Assembly (NCBI GenBank): GCA_017304475.1
Contig: JAFKKV010000024.1
Location: forward strand, 62,001 to 126,000
Origin: Hyphomicrobiales bacterium
GTDB taxonomy: Bacteria > Pseudomonadota > Alphaproteobacteria > Rhizobiales > Phreatobacteraceae
Direction: 5' to 3'
Length of the DNA stretch: 64,000 nucleotides
Shown here piece by piece: positions 16,993-25,368 of the stretch. Within the stretch, counting starts at the first letter, position 1; each line of letters starts with the position of its first letter. Under the pieces are notes generated by a model that saw only the letters and a list, made by a program, of their open reading frames with translations, was not told where the DNA came from and made no database searches. A program made the position numbers and the translations under genes.

Positions 16993-19427
16993 TGGGACGT
17001 CTCCTTGTTGATGAGCGTGGGGATGAGGTCAGCCGCCCAGCCGACCTCACGGTGATCGAGCCAGGCGGCGAGGAAGCCGTCGCGTCCATGTTCGGCGACG
17101 ATGCGGGCGATGGCCGCCTGGTCGGTCTTCGACGACGCGGCGCAGAGCGCGAGCGCCACATCGGACAAGCCGAGTTCGAACAGCCGATTGCCGCGACGGG
17201 ACTGGCAGTAATAGTCGCGCTTCGGCATTGCCCGCGCGATGATCTCGATCTGGCGGTCATTGAGGCCGAAGCGCCGGTAGATCGCGGTGATCTGCGGCTC
17301 GATCGCGCGCTCATTCGGCAGCAGAAGCCGGGTCTGGCAGCTCTCGATGATGGCGGGCGCGATCGCCGAGCCGTCGATGTCCGACAGGCTTTGCGTGGCG
17401 AAGATGACGCTGGCGTTTTTCTTGCGCAGCGTCTTCAGCCACTCACGGAGCTGGCCGGCGAAGCCGTCATCGTCCAGCGCCAGCCAGCCCTCATCGATGA
17501 TGAGGAGGGTCGGCGAGCCGTCGAGCCGGTCTTCGATGCGATGGAAGAGATAGGAAAGGACCGCGGGCGCCGCGTCGGTGCCGATCAACCCTTCGGTCTC
17601 GAACGCCTGAACAAAGGCCGATCCGAGATGCTCGCGCTCGGCGTCGAGCAACCGGCCGTAGGGACCGCCGACGCAATAGGGCCGGAGCGCCTGCTTGAGA
17701 TCATTCGACTGGAGCAGCACGACCAGGCCGGTGATGGTACGTTCCTCTATGGGCGCCGACGCCAACGAGGTCAGCGCCGTCCAGATGTGCTCCTTCGCCT
17801 CGGGCGTGATCGCGACACCCTCGCGAGTCAGGATCGACACGATCCAGTCACCCGCCCAGGCGCGCTCGGGCACGTCGTGAATGCGGGCGAGCGGTTGAAG
17901 GCTGACGCTGTCGACGGCGCCATCGCTGAGATCGCCACCAAGATCGTGCCAGTCGCCGCCCATGCCGAGCGCCGCCGCCCGGATCGAGCCGCCGAAGTCG
18001 AAGGCGAAGACCTGGGCGCGGGCATAGCGTCGGAACTGGAGCGCCATCAGCGCCAGCAGCACGGACTTGCCTGCGCCGGTCGGGCCGACGATCAGCGTGT
18101 GGCCGACGTCGCCGACATGAAGCGAAAGCCGGAACGGGGTCGAGCCTTCGGTCTTGCCGAAGAGCAGTGGGGGCGCTGCAAAATGCTCGTCCCGCACCTC
18201 GCCCGCCCACACCGCAGACAGCGGGATCATGTGGGCGAGATTGAGCGTGGAGATCGGAGGTTGGCGGACGTTCGCATAGACGTGGCCGGGCAGTGATCCG
18301 AGCCAGGCGTCCACCGCGTTGATGGTCTCGGCCATCGCGGTGAAGTCGCGGCCCTGGATGACCTTCTCGACTAGCCGCAACTTCTCGTCGGCTATGCGCG
18401 GATCGTCATCACACACCGTCACCGTCGCGGTGATATAGGCCATGCCGGCATAGTCAGCGCCGAGTTCCTGGAGCGCGAGATCGGCATCAGCCGCCTTGTT
18501 CGCGGCATCGGTGTCCACGAGGACGGATGCCTCGTTGGTCATCACCTCCTTGAGGATCGCGGCGATCGACTTGCGCTTGGCGAACCATTGCCGCCGGATC
18601 TTGGTCAGCAGCTTGGTCGCGTCGGTCTTGTCGAGCAGGATCGCGCGCGTCGACCAGCGATACGGAAATGCGAGACGGTTCAGCTCGTCGAGCAGGCCTG
18701 GCGTCGTCGCCGTTGGAAAGCCTGTGACGGTGAGGATGCGCAGATGCGAGGCGCCAAGGCGCGGTTCGAGCCCGCCGGTCAGCGGCTGGTCGGCGAGAAG
18801 CGCGTCGAGATAGATCGGCGTCTCGGGCACGCGGACACGGTGCCGTTTGGTCGAGACGCAGCCGTGGAGATAGGTGAGCGTCTCCGCGTCATCGAGCCAG
18901 CGGCATTCCGGCATGAAGGCTTCGACCAAGCGCAGAATGCGATCGGTGCGATCGGCAAAGCCGGTGATCACCTCGTTGGGGTCGAGGCCCGACTTCTCCC
19001 GTCCCTCATAGAGCCAGGATTCGGCGCGCGCGGCGTCTTCCGCCGGCGGCAGATAGGTGAAGGTCAGGAAATAGCTCGACTCGAAATGCGCGCCGGCCTC
19101 CTCGAAATCCGCCCTGCGCTCGGCATCGACCAGCGCGGAGGCAGCGTCGGGAAAGCGGCTGTCGGGATAGAGGTTCGAAGGGTGGCGTTGGGCTTCGACG
19201 AAGATCGCCCAGCCGGAGCCGAGGCGACGGAAGGCGTTGTTGAGGCGGCCGGCGACGGCGACCAGCTCGGCCGGGACGGCGCTGTCGAGGTCGGGGCCGC
19301 GAAACCGCGCGGTGCGCTGAAAGCTGCCGTCCTTGTTGAGGACGATGCCGGCGCCAACCAGCGCGACCCAGGGCAGGAAGTCAGCGAGCCGGCTGTTGCG
19401 GTTACGATATTCGGCGAGGTTCATCAT
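16989..19427 (-). CDS. trbE: Conjugal transfer ATPase TrbE (VirB4-like)
   Basis: This 812-residue VirB4 ATPase powers pilus biogenesis and substrate transfer. The N-terminal CagE/TrbE domain spans roughly residues 1-420. Walker A VGPTGAGKSVLLA is near 450 and Walker B TLLIIDEGWLAL near 655, followed by FATQSLSDI. Two adjacent ATGs (19427 and 19424) follow GGGGAGCG in the mRNA. The length is typical. It overlaps trbJ by four bases and lies 14 bases after trbD. Confidence 0.97.
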   Translation of the reverse strand: MMNLAEYRNRNSRLADFLPWVALVGAGIVLNKDGSFQRTARFRGPDLDSAVPAELVAVAGRLNNAFRRLGSGWAIFVEAQRHPSNLYPDSRFPDAASALVDAERRADFEEAGAHFESSYFLTFTYLPPAEDAARAESWLYEGREKSGLDPNEVITGFADRTDRILRLVEAFMPECRWLDDAETLTYLHGCVSTKRHRVRVPETPIYLDALLADQPLTGGLEPRLGASHLRILTVTGFPTATTPGLLDELNRLAFPYRWSTRAILLDKTDATKLLTKIRRQWFAKRKSIAAILKEVMTNEASVLVDTDAANKAADADLALQELGADYAGMAYITATVTVCDDDPRIADEKLRLVEKVIQGRDFTAMAETINAVDAWLGSLPGHVYANVRQPPISTLNLAHMIPLSAVWAGEVRDEHFAAPPLLFGKTEGSTPFRLSLHVGDVGHTLIVGPTGAGKSVLLALMALQFRRYARAQVFAFDFGGSIRAAALGMGGDWHDLGGDLSDGAVDSVSLQPLARIHDVPERAWAGDWIVSILTREGVAITPEAKEHIWTALTSLASAPIEERTITGLVVLLQSNDLKQALRPYCVGGPYGRLLDAEREHLGSAFVQAFETEGLIGTDAAPAVLSYLFHRIEDRLDGSPTLLIIDEGWLALDDDGFAGQLREWLKTLRKKNASVIFATQSLSDIDGSAIAPAIIESCQTRLLLPNERAIEPQITAIYRRFGLNDRQIEIIARAMPKRDYYCQSRRGNRLFELGLSDVALALCAASSKTDQAAIARIVAEHGRDGFLAAWLDHREVGWAADLIPTLINKETSQ

Positions 19428-19441
19428 CGGCGCGCTCCCCG

Positions 19442-19723
19442 TCAGACCGAGAGGTGCGCGGGGACGCGCAGATGGCGGCGCACCACGTCGACGAAGAGCG
19501 GATCGCGCTTCGCGGCCCACACCGCCGCGACATGGCCGATCGCCCAGATGGCGATGCCGACCAACCAGAGGCGAAGGCCGAGGCCAACGGCGCCAGCGAG
19601 CGTCCCGTTCATGATGGCGATGGCGCGCGGCGCGCCGCCGAGCAGGATCGGCTCGGTCAGCGCCCGGTGAACGGGAGCCGTGTAGCCTGGGACATCGCCG
19701 CCCTGTTCGACACCGCCCGTCAT
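19442..19723 (-). CDS. trbD: Conjugal transfer protein TrbD (VirB3-like)
   Basis: This 93-residue inner-membrane protein of the T4SS has the family opening VPGYTAPVHRALTEPILLGGAPR, then two adjacent membrane helices (AIMNGTLAGAVGLGLRLWLVGIAIWAIGHVAAVWAA) and a basic tail. VirB3 proteins help to place the pilin and VirB4 in the membrane. The start at 19723 shares one base with the trbC stop. Confidence 0.93.
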   Translation of the reverse strand: MTGGVEQGGDVPGYTAPVHRALTEPILLGGAPRAIAIMNGTLAGAVGLGLRLWLVGIAIWAIGHVAAVWAAKRDPLFVDVVRRHLRVPAHLSV

Positions 19724-20070
19724 CAGACGAGCGCTCCGCCGCCGAACGAGAAGAACGACAGGAAGAAGCTCGACGCCGCGAAGGCGATCGACAGGCCGAA
19801 GACGATCTGGATCAGCCGGCGGAAGCCGCCTGATGTGTCGCCGAAGGCGAGCGTCAGGCCGGTGACGATAATGATGATCACCGCGATGATCTTGGCGACC
19901 GGGCCTTCGATCGACTGCAGGATCTGTTGCAGCGGCTGCTCCCACGGCATTGACGAGCCGGAGGCATGGGCGGGCGCGGCCATCATCACAGACAGCGTGG
20001 CGACGGACACGGTCATGGCGAGACGGCGGCGGACTTGAGTCCGGCACATTGAGCGCAGGCGTTGGATCAC
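19723..20070 (-). CDS. trbC: Conjugal pilin TrbC (VirB2-like)
   Basis: This 115-residue propilin has a signal peptide with a basic start ([15 protein letters not shown]), a hydrophobic stretch to APAHA (about residue 35), and a mature region with two membrane helices (AKIIAVIIIIVTGLTLAFG and LIQIVFGLSIAFAASSFFLSFF). This is the pattern of VirB2 pilins. The start is a GTG at 20068-20070 that overlaps the trbB stop as GTGA. Confidence 0.94.
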   Translation of the reverse strand: MIQRLRSMCRTQVRRRLAMTVSVATLSVMMAAPAHASGSSMPWEQPLQQILQSIEGPVAKIIAVIIIIVTGLTLAFGDTSGGFRRLIQIVFGLSIAFAASSFFLSFFSFGGGALV

Positions 20071-21083
20071 AGGCGTTCTCCTTCAGGGCTTGGGGTGAGC
20101 GAGGTCGGGCCGCCGGTGCCCTCGATGACGGCCGGCGCGACGCGGTAATCGCCATCGAGGCCGAGGCCCTTGACGCGTGCGAGCTCGGAGAGCCGGCGCG
20201 CCGAGCCGCGGCCGGAGAGGACGGCAACGATGTCGATCGTCTCGGCGATCAGCGCGCGCGGGACGGTGACGACGGCCTCCTGGATGAGCTGTTCCATTCG
20301 GCGCAGCGCACCGATCGCGCTGCCGGCATGGATCGTGCCGACGCCGCCGGGATGGCCGGTGCCCCAGGCCTTGAGCAGTTCCAGGGCTTCGGCGCCGCGC
20401 ACCTCGCCGATCGGAATACGATCGGGGCGAAGACGCAGCGAAGAGCGAACGAGATCGGAGAGAGAGGCGACGCCGTCTTTCGTGCGCATCGCCACGAGGT
20501 TCGGCGCGGCGCATTGCAGTTCGCGCGTATCTTCGATGATGACGACGCGATCGTCGGTCTTCGCGACCTCTGCGAGCAATGCGTTGGTCAGCGTGGTCTT
20601 GCCGGTGGACGTACCGCCGGCGACCAGAATGTTCGCGCGCGCAGCGACGCCTTCGCGTAACGTCTCGGCCTGCGCTGTCGACATGATGCCCGCTGCGACA
20701 TAGTCGTCGAGGGTGAACACTGCGACGGCGGGCTTGCGGATCGCGAAGGCTGGAGCCGCGACCACAGGCGGAAGAAGACCCTCGAACCTTTCCCCGGTCT
20801 CGGGGAGTTCGGCGGAGACACGCGGCGCGCCGGCATGGACTTCGGCACCGACGTGATGGGCGACCAGGCGGACGATGCGCTCGCCGTCGGCTGCCGGCAG
20901 CTTACGGCCGGTATCCTCAAGCCCGCTGGAGAGACGGTCGATCCAGAGCCGCCCGTCGGGATTCAGCATCACTTCGACAATGGACGGGTCTTCCAGGAAG
21001 CCAGCGATGGCAGGTCCGAACGCCGTGCGCAGCATGCGCGCGCCCCGCTGGATCGCCTCGGATTGCTGGTGCGTGGTCGTCAT
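20067..21083 (-). CDS. trbB: Conjugal transfer ATPase TrbB (VirB11-like)
   Basis: This 338-residue hexameric ATPase of the T4SS has an N-terminal domain (residues 1-130) and a RecA-like domain with Walker [17 protein letters not shown] near 145. An Asp box [13 protein letters not shown] and a His box [14 protein letters not shown] follow. It begins the trb block; the gap of about 140 bases upstream separates it from the CopG gene and may hold a promoter. The ATG at 21083 ([10 protein letters not shown]) is preferred over one ten codons upstream. Confidence 0.97.
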   Translation of the reverse strand: MTTTHQQSEAIQRGARMLRTAFGPAIAGFLEDPSIVEVMLNPDGRLWIDRLSSGLEDTGRKLPAADGERIVRLVAHHVGAEVHAGAPRVSAELPETGERFEGLLPPVVAAPAFAIRKPAVAVFTLDDYVAAGIMSTAQAETLREGVAARANILVAGGTSTGKTTLTNALLAEVAKTDDRVVIIEDTRELQCAAPNLVAMRTKDGVASLSDLVRSSLRLRPDRIPIGEVRGAEALELLKAWGTGHPGGVGTIHAGSAIGALRRMEQLIQEAVVTVPRALIAETIDIVAVLSGRGSARRLSELARVKGLGLDGDYRVAPAVIEGTGGPTSLTPSPEGERL

Positions 21084-21225
21084 CTTGTCCCCGTGCTGGC
21101 GGGGACGCGGCATGCAGTCCCCTGACGGGGATGATTAAAAGAGCCGGAAATCGGGTCGGTTCAACAAGTATCTCGATGCGTGCGGCCATGGCGAAGAAAA
21201 GGCGGCAATCGGCGGAGTTGAATAT

Positions 21226-21693
21226 TCAGCCTGGATCGCCGTTTGTCTTGAAGAGCGCATGGTCTGCGCCGTCGCGCAGCGAGTCGACATCGCGCGAAAG
21301 CTCTTTCAGGAACCTGTCGCCGGTCGCCAATCGCCGACCGAGCGATTGCATGAAGCCTTCGAAGCGTTCCGTTCCTTTCGCGCGCGCCGAGGCTTGCGCG
21401 CTTTCGGGCAATGGCGGCGTGATAGTGAGCCAAAAGCGGATGAACAGCGAGACGGTCTCGCCCAGGATGGCGATATCCTCGTCGAGCCCATCGATCTGGC
21501 GGCCGAGCTTGTCCATGCGGCGTGCGAACACGGCCTCGAGCCGTTCGGAGGCGTCGGCCGAGAGGAAGGACGCGACGGCTGCTTCGATCACCGCGGATTT
21601 GGAGACATTGCGCCGGAGCGCCAGCGCCTCGACCTGCTTCAGTAGGCCGGGGTCGAAATAGACGTTCATGCGGGTCTTGGCCTGCACCGGCAT
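21226..21693 (-). CDS. CopG/ribbon-helix-helix regulator between traG and trbB
   Basis: This 155-residue protein has an N-terminal RHH motif (KTRMNVYFDPGLLKQVEALALRRNVSKSAVIEAAVASFL, residues 6-44) and a helical C-terminal half (RRMDKLGRQIDGLDEDIAILGETVSLFIRFWL). In related elements a CopG protein sits in exactly this place. It starts three bases after traG stops in the opposite reading sense of the operon order (traG upstream, then this gene, then trbB). It may autoregulate the transfer operon. Confidence 0.85.
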   Translation of the reverse strand: MPVQAKTRMNVYFDPGLLKQVEALALRRNVSKSAVIEAAVASFLSADASERLEAVFARRMDKLGRQIDGLDEDIAILGETVSLFIRFWLTITPPLPESAQASARAKGTERFEGFMQSLGRRLATGDRFLKELSRDVDSLRDGADHALFKTNGDPG

Positions 21694-21696
21694 CTC

Positions 21697-23685
21697 CTAC
21701 AATTCGATGCCGTCGGCCGGGTCCATCGTCGCCTGCCGGGCGACGATGCGAATACGCTGGCGCAGCGCTCGCGCCTTGGCGGCGTCCACGTCGGGCTCAT
21801 CGTCCAAAAGATCAAACTCCTGCTCGGGCGGCCGCGCGGCCGGGACGATCTCTTCATGCTCGGGCAATTCCGGCTCGCGGCGGATGCCGGCATTGGCCGG
21901 ATCGCCATCGGCGCCGTCGCTTGTTGTGGTTGCCGCCGCTGCGGCCGATGGCGCGATCACACGCGCCGACCATTCATCCGTCATCGTCGCTGCGGCTCGC
22001 GGCGCGATAAGATCGGGCGGCGGCAGGATGCGCTCCTTGAAGCGCGCATCCTCGAAATAGCGCGCCTTCTTCGCCCGGATCGGCGGCGTGCCCGCCACCA
22101 TGACGATCTCGTCGCTGGGCGGAAGCTGCATGATCTCGCCGGGCGTCAGGAGCGGCCGCGCCGTCTCCTGGCGCGACACCATGAGGTGCCCGAGCCACGG
22201 CGCCAGCCGATGGCCGGCATAGTTAGTGGAATCGCGCAGCTCCGTCGCGGTGCCGAGCGAATCCGACACACGCTTGGCGGTGCGCTCGTCATTGGCGGCG
22301 AAGGCGACGCGCACATGGCAATTGTCGAGGATCGAATTGTTCGACCCATAGGCGCGCTCGATCTGGTTGAGGCTCTGCGCGATCAGGAAACTCTTGAGAC
22401 CGTAGCCGGCCATGAAGGCCAAGGCGGACTCAAAAAAGTCCAATCGGCCGAGCGCGGGAAACTCGTCGAGCATGAGCAGCAGGCGATGGCGTTTGTTCGA
22501 CGCCTTCAATTCCTCGGTGAGCCGCCGGCCGATCTGGTTGAGGATCAGGCGGATCAGGGGCTTGGTGCGGTTGATGTCGGACGGCGGCACGACGAGGTAG
22601 AGGGTGACCGGCCGCCGGTCCCCGACCAGATCGGCGATGCGCCAGTCGCAGCGCGCCGTCACCTTCGCCACGACCGGATCGCGATAGAGGCCAAGGAAGC
22701 TCATGGCGGTCGACAGCACGCCGGATCGCTCGTTCTCTGATTTGTTGAGCAGCTCGCGCGCGGCGGAAGCAACGACGGGATGGACGCCCGCTTCGCCCAG
22801 ATGCGGCGCCGACATCATCGCGCGCAGCGTCGCTTCGACTGGCCGGCGCGGATCGGAGAGGAAGTTGGCGACGCCCGCCAGCGTCTTGTCGGGCTCGGCA
22901 TAGAGGACGTGCAGGATCGCGCCGACCAGCAGGCTGTGGCTTGTCTTCTCCCAATGGTTGCGCTTGTCGAGGCTGCCTTCGGGATCGACCAGGATGTCGG
23001 CGATGTTCTGGACGTCGCGCACCTCCCATTCGCCGCGCCGGACTTCCAGCAACGGATTGTAGGCGGACGATTGTGCATTGGTCGGATCGAACAGCAGCAC
23101 GCGGCCATGCTTGGCGCGGAAGCCGGCGGTCAGGGTCCAGTTCTCGCCCTTGATGTCGTGGACGATGCAGCTTCCCGGCCAGGTAAGCAGCGTCGGCACA
23201 ACGAGCCCGACACCCTTGCCACTCCGCGTCGGGGCGAAGCACAGCACATGTTCGGGGCCGTCATGGCGCAGATAATCCTGGATGTGCCGGCCGAGCACGA
23301 CGCCATCGGGACCAAGCAGGCCGACGGCGCGGATTTCCCGGTCGTCGGCCCAGCGGGCGGAGCCGTAGGTCGCCACATTGCGCGCCTCGCGCGCCCGGAT
23401 GAGCGACATGAAGATGGCGACGGCGATGGCGATGAAGCTGCCGGATACGGCGATCGCCGCTCCCTCCAGGAAGATGGATGGCGCATAGGCGTCGAACGAA
23501 AACCACCACCAGAAAAAAGCCGGTGGAGAATAGACCGGCCAGCCCGCCAGTTTGAACCATGGGGCGCCAAGCTGCGCCTGAAAGCCGAGCCGCCATGCGG
23601 TCCATTGCGTCGCCGCCCATGTCGTCAACAGCACAACGGTCAGGACAACGGCGATCTGACCCCAGAGTATTCGGCCTCCACGCAT
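21697..23685 (-). CDS. traG: Type IV coupling protein TraG (VirD4-like)
   Basis: This 662-residue ATPase brings the relaxosome to the secretion channel. It has two N-terminal membrane helices (QIAVVLTVVLLTTWAATQW and FLEGAAIAVSGSFIAIAVAIFMSL), Walker A APTRSGKGVGLVVPTLL near residue 150, and Walker B LLLMLDEFPALGRL near residue 400. The C-terminal tail is acidic and Ala/Pro-rich. The ATG at 23685 has GGAG seven bases upstream, so it is preferred to a TTG six codons earlier. Confidence 0.97.
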   Translation of the reverse strand: MRGGRILWGQIAVVLTVVLLTTWAATQWTAWRLGFQAQLGAPWFKLAGWPVYSPPAFFWWWFSFDAYAPSIFLEGAAIAVSGSFIAIAVAIFMSLIRAREARNVATYGSARWADDREIRAVGLLGPDGVVLGRHIQDYLRHDGPEHVLCFAPTRSGKGVGLVVPTLLTWPGSCIVHDIKGENWTLTAGFRAKHGRVLLFDPTNAQSSAYNPLLEVRRGEWEVRDVQNIADILVDPEGSLDKRNHWEKTSHSLLVGAILHVLYAEPDKTLAGVANFLSDPRRPVEATLRAMMSAPHLGEAGVHPVVASAARELLNKSENERSGVLSTAMSFLGLYRDPVVAKVTARCDWRIADLVGDRRPVTLYLVVPPSDINRTKPLIRLILNQIGRRLTEELKASNKRHRLLLMLDEFPALGRLDFFESALAFMAGYGLKSFLIAQSLNQIERAYGSNNSILDNCHVRVAFAANDERTAKRVSDSLGTATELRDSTNYAGHRLAPWLGHLMVSRQETARPLLTPGEIMQLPPSDEIVMVAGTPPIRAKKARYFEDARFKERILPPPDLIAPRAAATMTDEWSARVIAPSAAAAATTTSDGADGDPANAGIRREPELPEHEEIVPAARPPEQEFDLLDDEPDVDAAKARALRQRIRIVARQATMDPADGIEL

Positions 23686-23806
23686 ACAGGCTCCAATCGG
23701 CAAAAGAGATGGAGCCGATCAGAGAATAGGCGTTTTCGCGAGACTCAACAGAAAAGACATATCGGCGTGCCGCCGGATACCATGGCGTAGAAATCGGATG
23801 GTTCGC

Positions 23807-24121
23807 TTAGTGCCGTGTCTTGCCCTGAGCCTCTTGCGTCGCCTCCGCGACGGCCTGCTGGAGAATGCGGCGGTAGCCCTGCTTGGTCATCCATTGCGCG
23901 CGGGCGAGATGGCTTTCCCAGCAGGCCCTTGTGCGGTCTTCCTCGGCGACCGGATCGCGGTGCAGCACGATCCGCGCCACCTCGGACCAGTCCGCTCCGT
24001 CCGTCTGCGCATCCAGCAAACGCAGATAGGTCACATAATGCTCTTCGTCATAAGTCGTGATCTCGGGGCCGCTCGGGGCCTCGTCATCGACATCGGGATC
24101 AAGCTTGGGTCTGACGCGCAT
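23807..24121 (-). CDS. Short DUF2285-type protein
   Basis: This 104-residue protein contains EEHYVTYLRLLDAQTDGADWSEVARIVLHRDPVAEEDRTRACWESHLARAQWMTKQGYRRIL, which matches the DUF2285 domain that recurs as a regulator in alphaproteobacterial integrative elements. The N-terminal 30 residues are acidic. It is divergent from the XRE gene at 24229, with a large operator-like palindrome between them. A homologous but longer and broken gene lies at 32421-33207. Such DUF2285 proteins control excision and transfer genes in rhizobial elements, so a regulatory job is likely. Confidence 0.75.
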   Translation of the reverse strand: MRVRPKLDPDVDDEAPSGPEITTYDEEHYVTYLRLLDAQTDGADWSEVARIVLHRDPVAEEDRTRACWESHLARAQWMTKQGYRRILQQAVAEATQEAQGKTRH

Positions 24122-24155
24122 CGAACGCCCTCCCTTCAGGGCCAACAGCACCAAA

Positions 24156-24188
24156 AATCCTGAACTGGGATAATCCCATATCAGGATT
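24156..24188. promoter_or_regulatory. 33-bp nested palindrome, probable XRE operator
   Basis: The outer half-sites AATCCTGA (24156-24163) and TCAGGATT (24181-24188) and the inner palindrome TGGGATAATCCCA (24166-24178) share the same centre at 24172. The site lies between the divergent DUF2285-type and XRE genes, 40 bases before the XRE start. It is best read as an operator for the XRE protein that controls both promoters. Confidence 0.65.
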
Positions 24189-24228
24189 ACCGAAATGGCC
24201 TCCCTTCATCAATGGAGCGCCGTTCCGA

Positions 24229-24513
24229 ATGCAGAAGTCCTTGCGCACATCCCGACAGCAGCGTCTCCTGTCCCTGCTCGTCGAAGCACGCAAGGCGAAA
24301 GGTATGACCCAGGCCGAAATTGCCGCAGCGCTCGGCAGGCCGCAATCCTTTGTCGCCAAATATGAGAACGATGAGCGACGGATTGATGTCATCGAGTTCG
24401 TCGATATTGCTGCGGCGCTGGGCGTTTCGGCTGCCGAAATCCTGAAAGAGATCGAATCGACCGCAGAGGCCCCCAAACGAACCGGCGGGCGAAAATCCCA
24501 ACCCCTCCGCTAG
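24229..24513 (+). CDS. XRE-family transcriptional regulator
   Basis: This 94-residue protein consists of a single Cro/C1-type HTH: RLLSLLVEARKAKGMTQAEIAAALGRPQSFVAKYENDERRIDVIEFVDIAAALGVSAAEIL (about residues 12-72) and a short basic tail. It is one of only two plus-strand genes in the element. It faces the DUF2285 gene across a nested palindrome and converges with the GNAT toxin gene, overlapping its stop by four bases. It probably represses its own and the DUF2285 promoter, as a switch for the transfer state. Confidence 0.9.
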   Translation: MQKSLRTSRQQRLLSLLVEARKAKGMTQAEIAAALGRPQSFVAKYENDERRIDVIEFVDIAAALGVSAAEILKEIESTAEAPKRTGGRKSQPLR

Positions 24514-25007
24514 CGGCCGATCAGGGCGCGAACGTCCTTGAGGAGCACAAACAGGTGCATCGGATCGCTGGGCGACGCGATGAAATCGAAATGTTCGTAG
24601 AAGGCTCGCGCCTCCTCATCCTTGGCATGGACGGCAAAAGCGCGCAGGCCCGCGATTTCGGCGGCGGCGAGCGTGCGGCCGAGCGCATCCTTGAGCAGGC
24701 CGGAGCCGATCCCCTTGCCTGACCAGGCGCTGGCCACCGCGAGGCGTGCGAGGATCATCAGGGGAACCGGATGACGGGCGACGCCCTTCTGCAACCGCCC
24801 GGGCGCATCGTCATAGGCCACGTCGCCATAGGTCAGGGTGTAATAGCCGACCACCTCATCGTCCGAGAGGGCGAGATAGGTCTGCGCGCTGTTGGAAAGC
24901 TGGCTTTGCAGGGCGAAGCGGATCAGGAAGCGGTTGAGCGGCTCCTTGCCGCAATCGAACCCCTCGACGCGATGCTCGCGCCGCAGCTTCTCGATACGGA
25001 GCGCCAC
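24510..25007 (-). CDS. GNAT-type toxin of a toxin-antitoxin pair
   Basis: This 165-residue acetyltransferase belongs to the TacT/AtaT-like group. It has EGFDCGKEPLNRFLIRFA at the start, ARLAVASAWSGKGIGSGLLKDAL as the acetyl-CoA loop (about 88-110), and a final AFYEHFDFIASPSDP motif. Known relatives acetylate charged tRNAs and stop translation. Directly upstream, four bases away, lies its DUF1778 antitoxin. The start is a GTG at 25005-25007. The pair would stabilise the element in its host. Confidence 0.92.
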   Translation of the reverse strand: MALRIEKLRREHRVEGFDCGKEPLNRFLIRFALQSQLSNSAQTYLALSDDEVVGYYTLTYGDVAYDDAPGRLQKGVARHPVPLMILARLAVASAWSGKGIGSGLLKDALGRTLAAAEIAGLRAFAVHAKDEEARAFYEHFDFIASPSDPMHLFVLLKDVRALIGR

Positions 25008-25011
25008 GGGG

Positions 25012-25296
25012 CTATTCGCCGGGATGCTCGAACAGGCCGGGCTCGTTCAGGAGCCGCTTCAGCCTCGGCAACGGACGGGGCGGTGCATCGAGCGCGGCGA
25101 GGAAGGCTTGCCAGCGCTCCGCGTCCAGCCCGAAATGCTGGCGGTCCGGCAAGGTCTCTTGGGCACGGATGAGCGCGCTTTCCAGCACGAACTCGCTGAC
25201 CGACCGTCGCTCGGCTTGGGCCGCGGCGTTCAGCACGCGCTTGGCCTCCGGCGTCAGCCGCAGGTCGAGTTTCTCGGATCGGGTTGCATTGGCCAT
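25012..25296 (-). CDS. DUF1778 antitoxin
   Basis: This 94-residue ribbon-helix-helix antitoxin (MANATRSEKLDLRLTPEAKRVLNAAAQAERRSVSEFVLESAL) has a C-terminal toxin-binding tail (ERWQAFLAALDAPPRPLPRLKRLLNEP). It binds the GNAT toxin and represses the operon. The ATG at 25296 is preferred to one ten codons upstream. The 70 bases upstream (to the relaxase stop at 25369) are AT-rich around CTATATAGCATG and probably contain the operon's own promoter. Confidence 0.92.
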   Translation of the reverse strand: MANATRSEKLDLRLTPEAKRVLNAAAQAERRSVSEFVLESALIRAQETLPDRQHFGLDAERWQAFLAALDAPPRPLPRLKRLLNEPGLFEHPGE

Positions 25297-25368
25297 GGTG
25301 ACGCCTCCTGATCGACTATATAGCATGTTCGGCCTCCTTTGTCATGACATTGTCGGGCATTATGGCGG

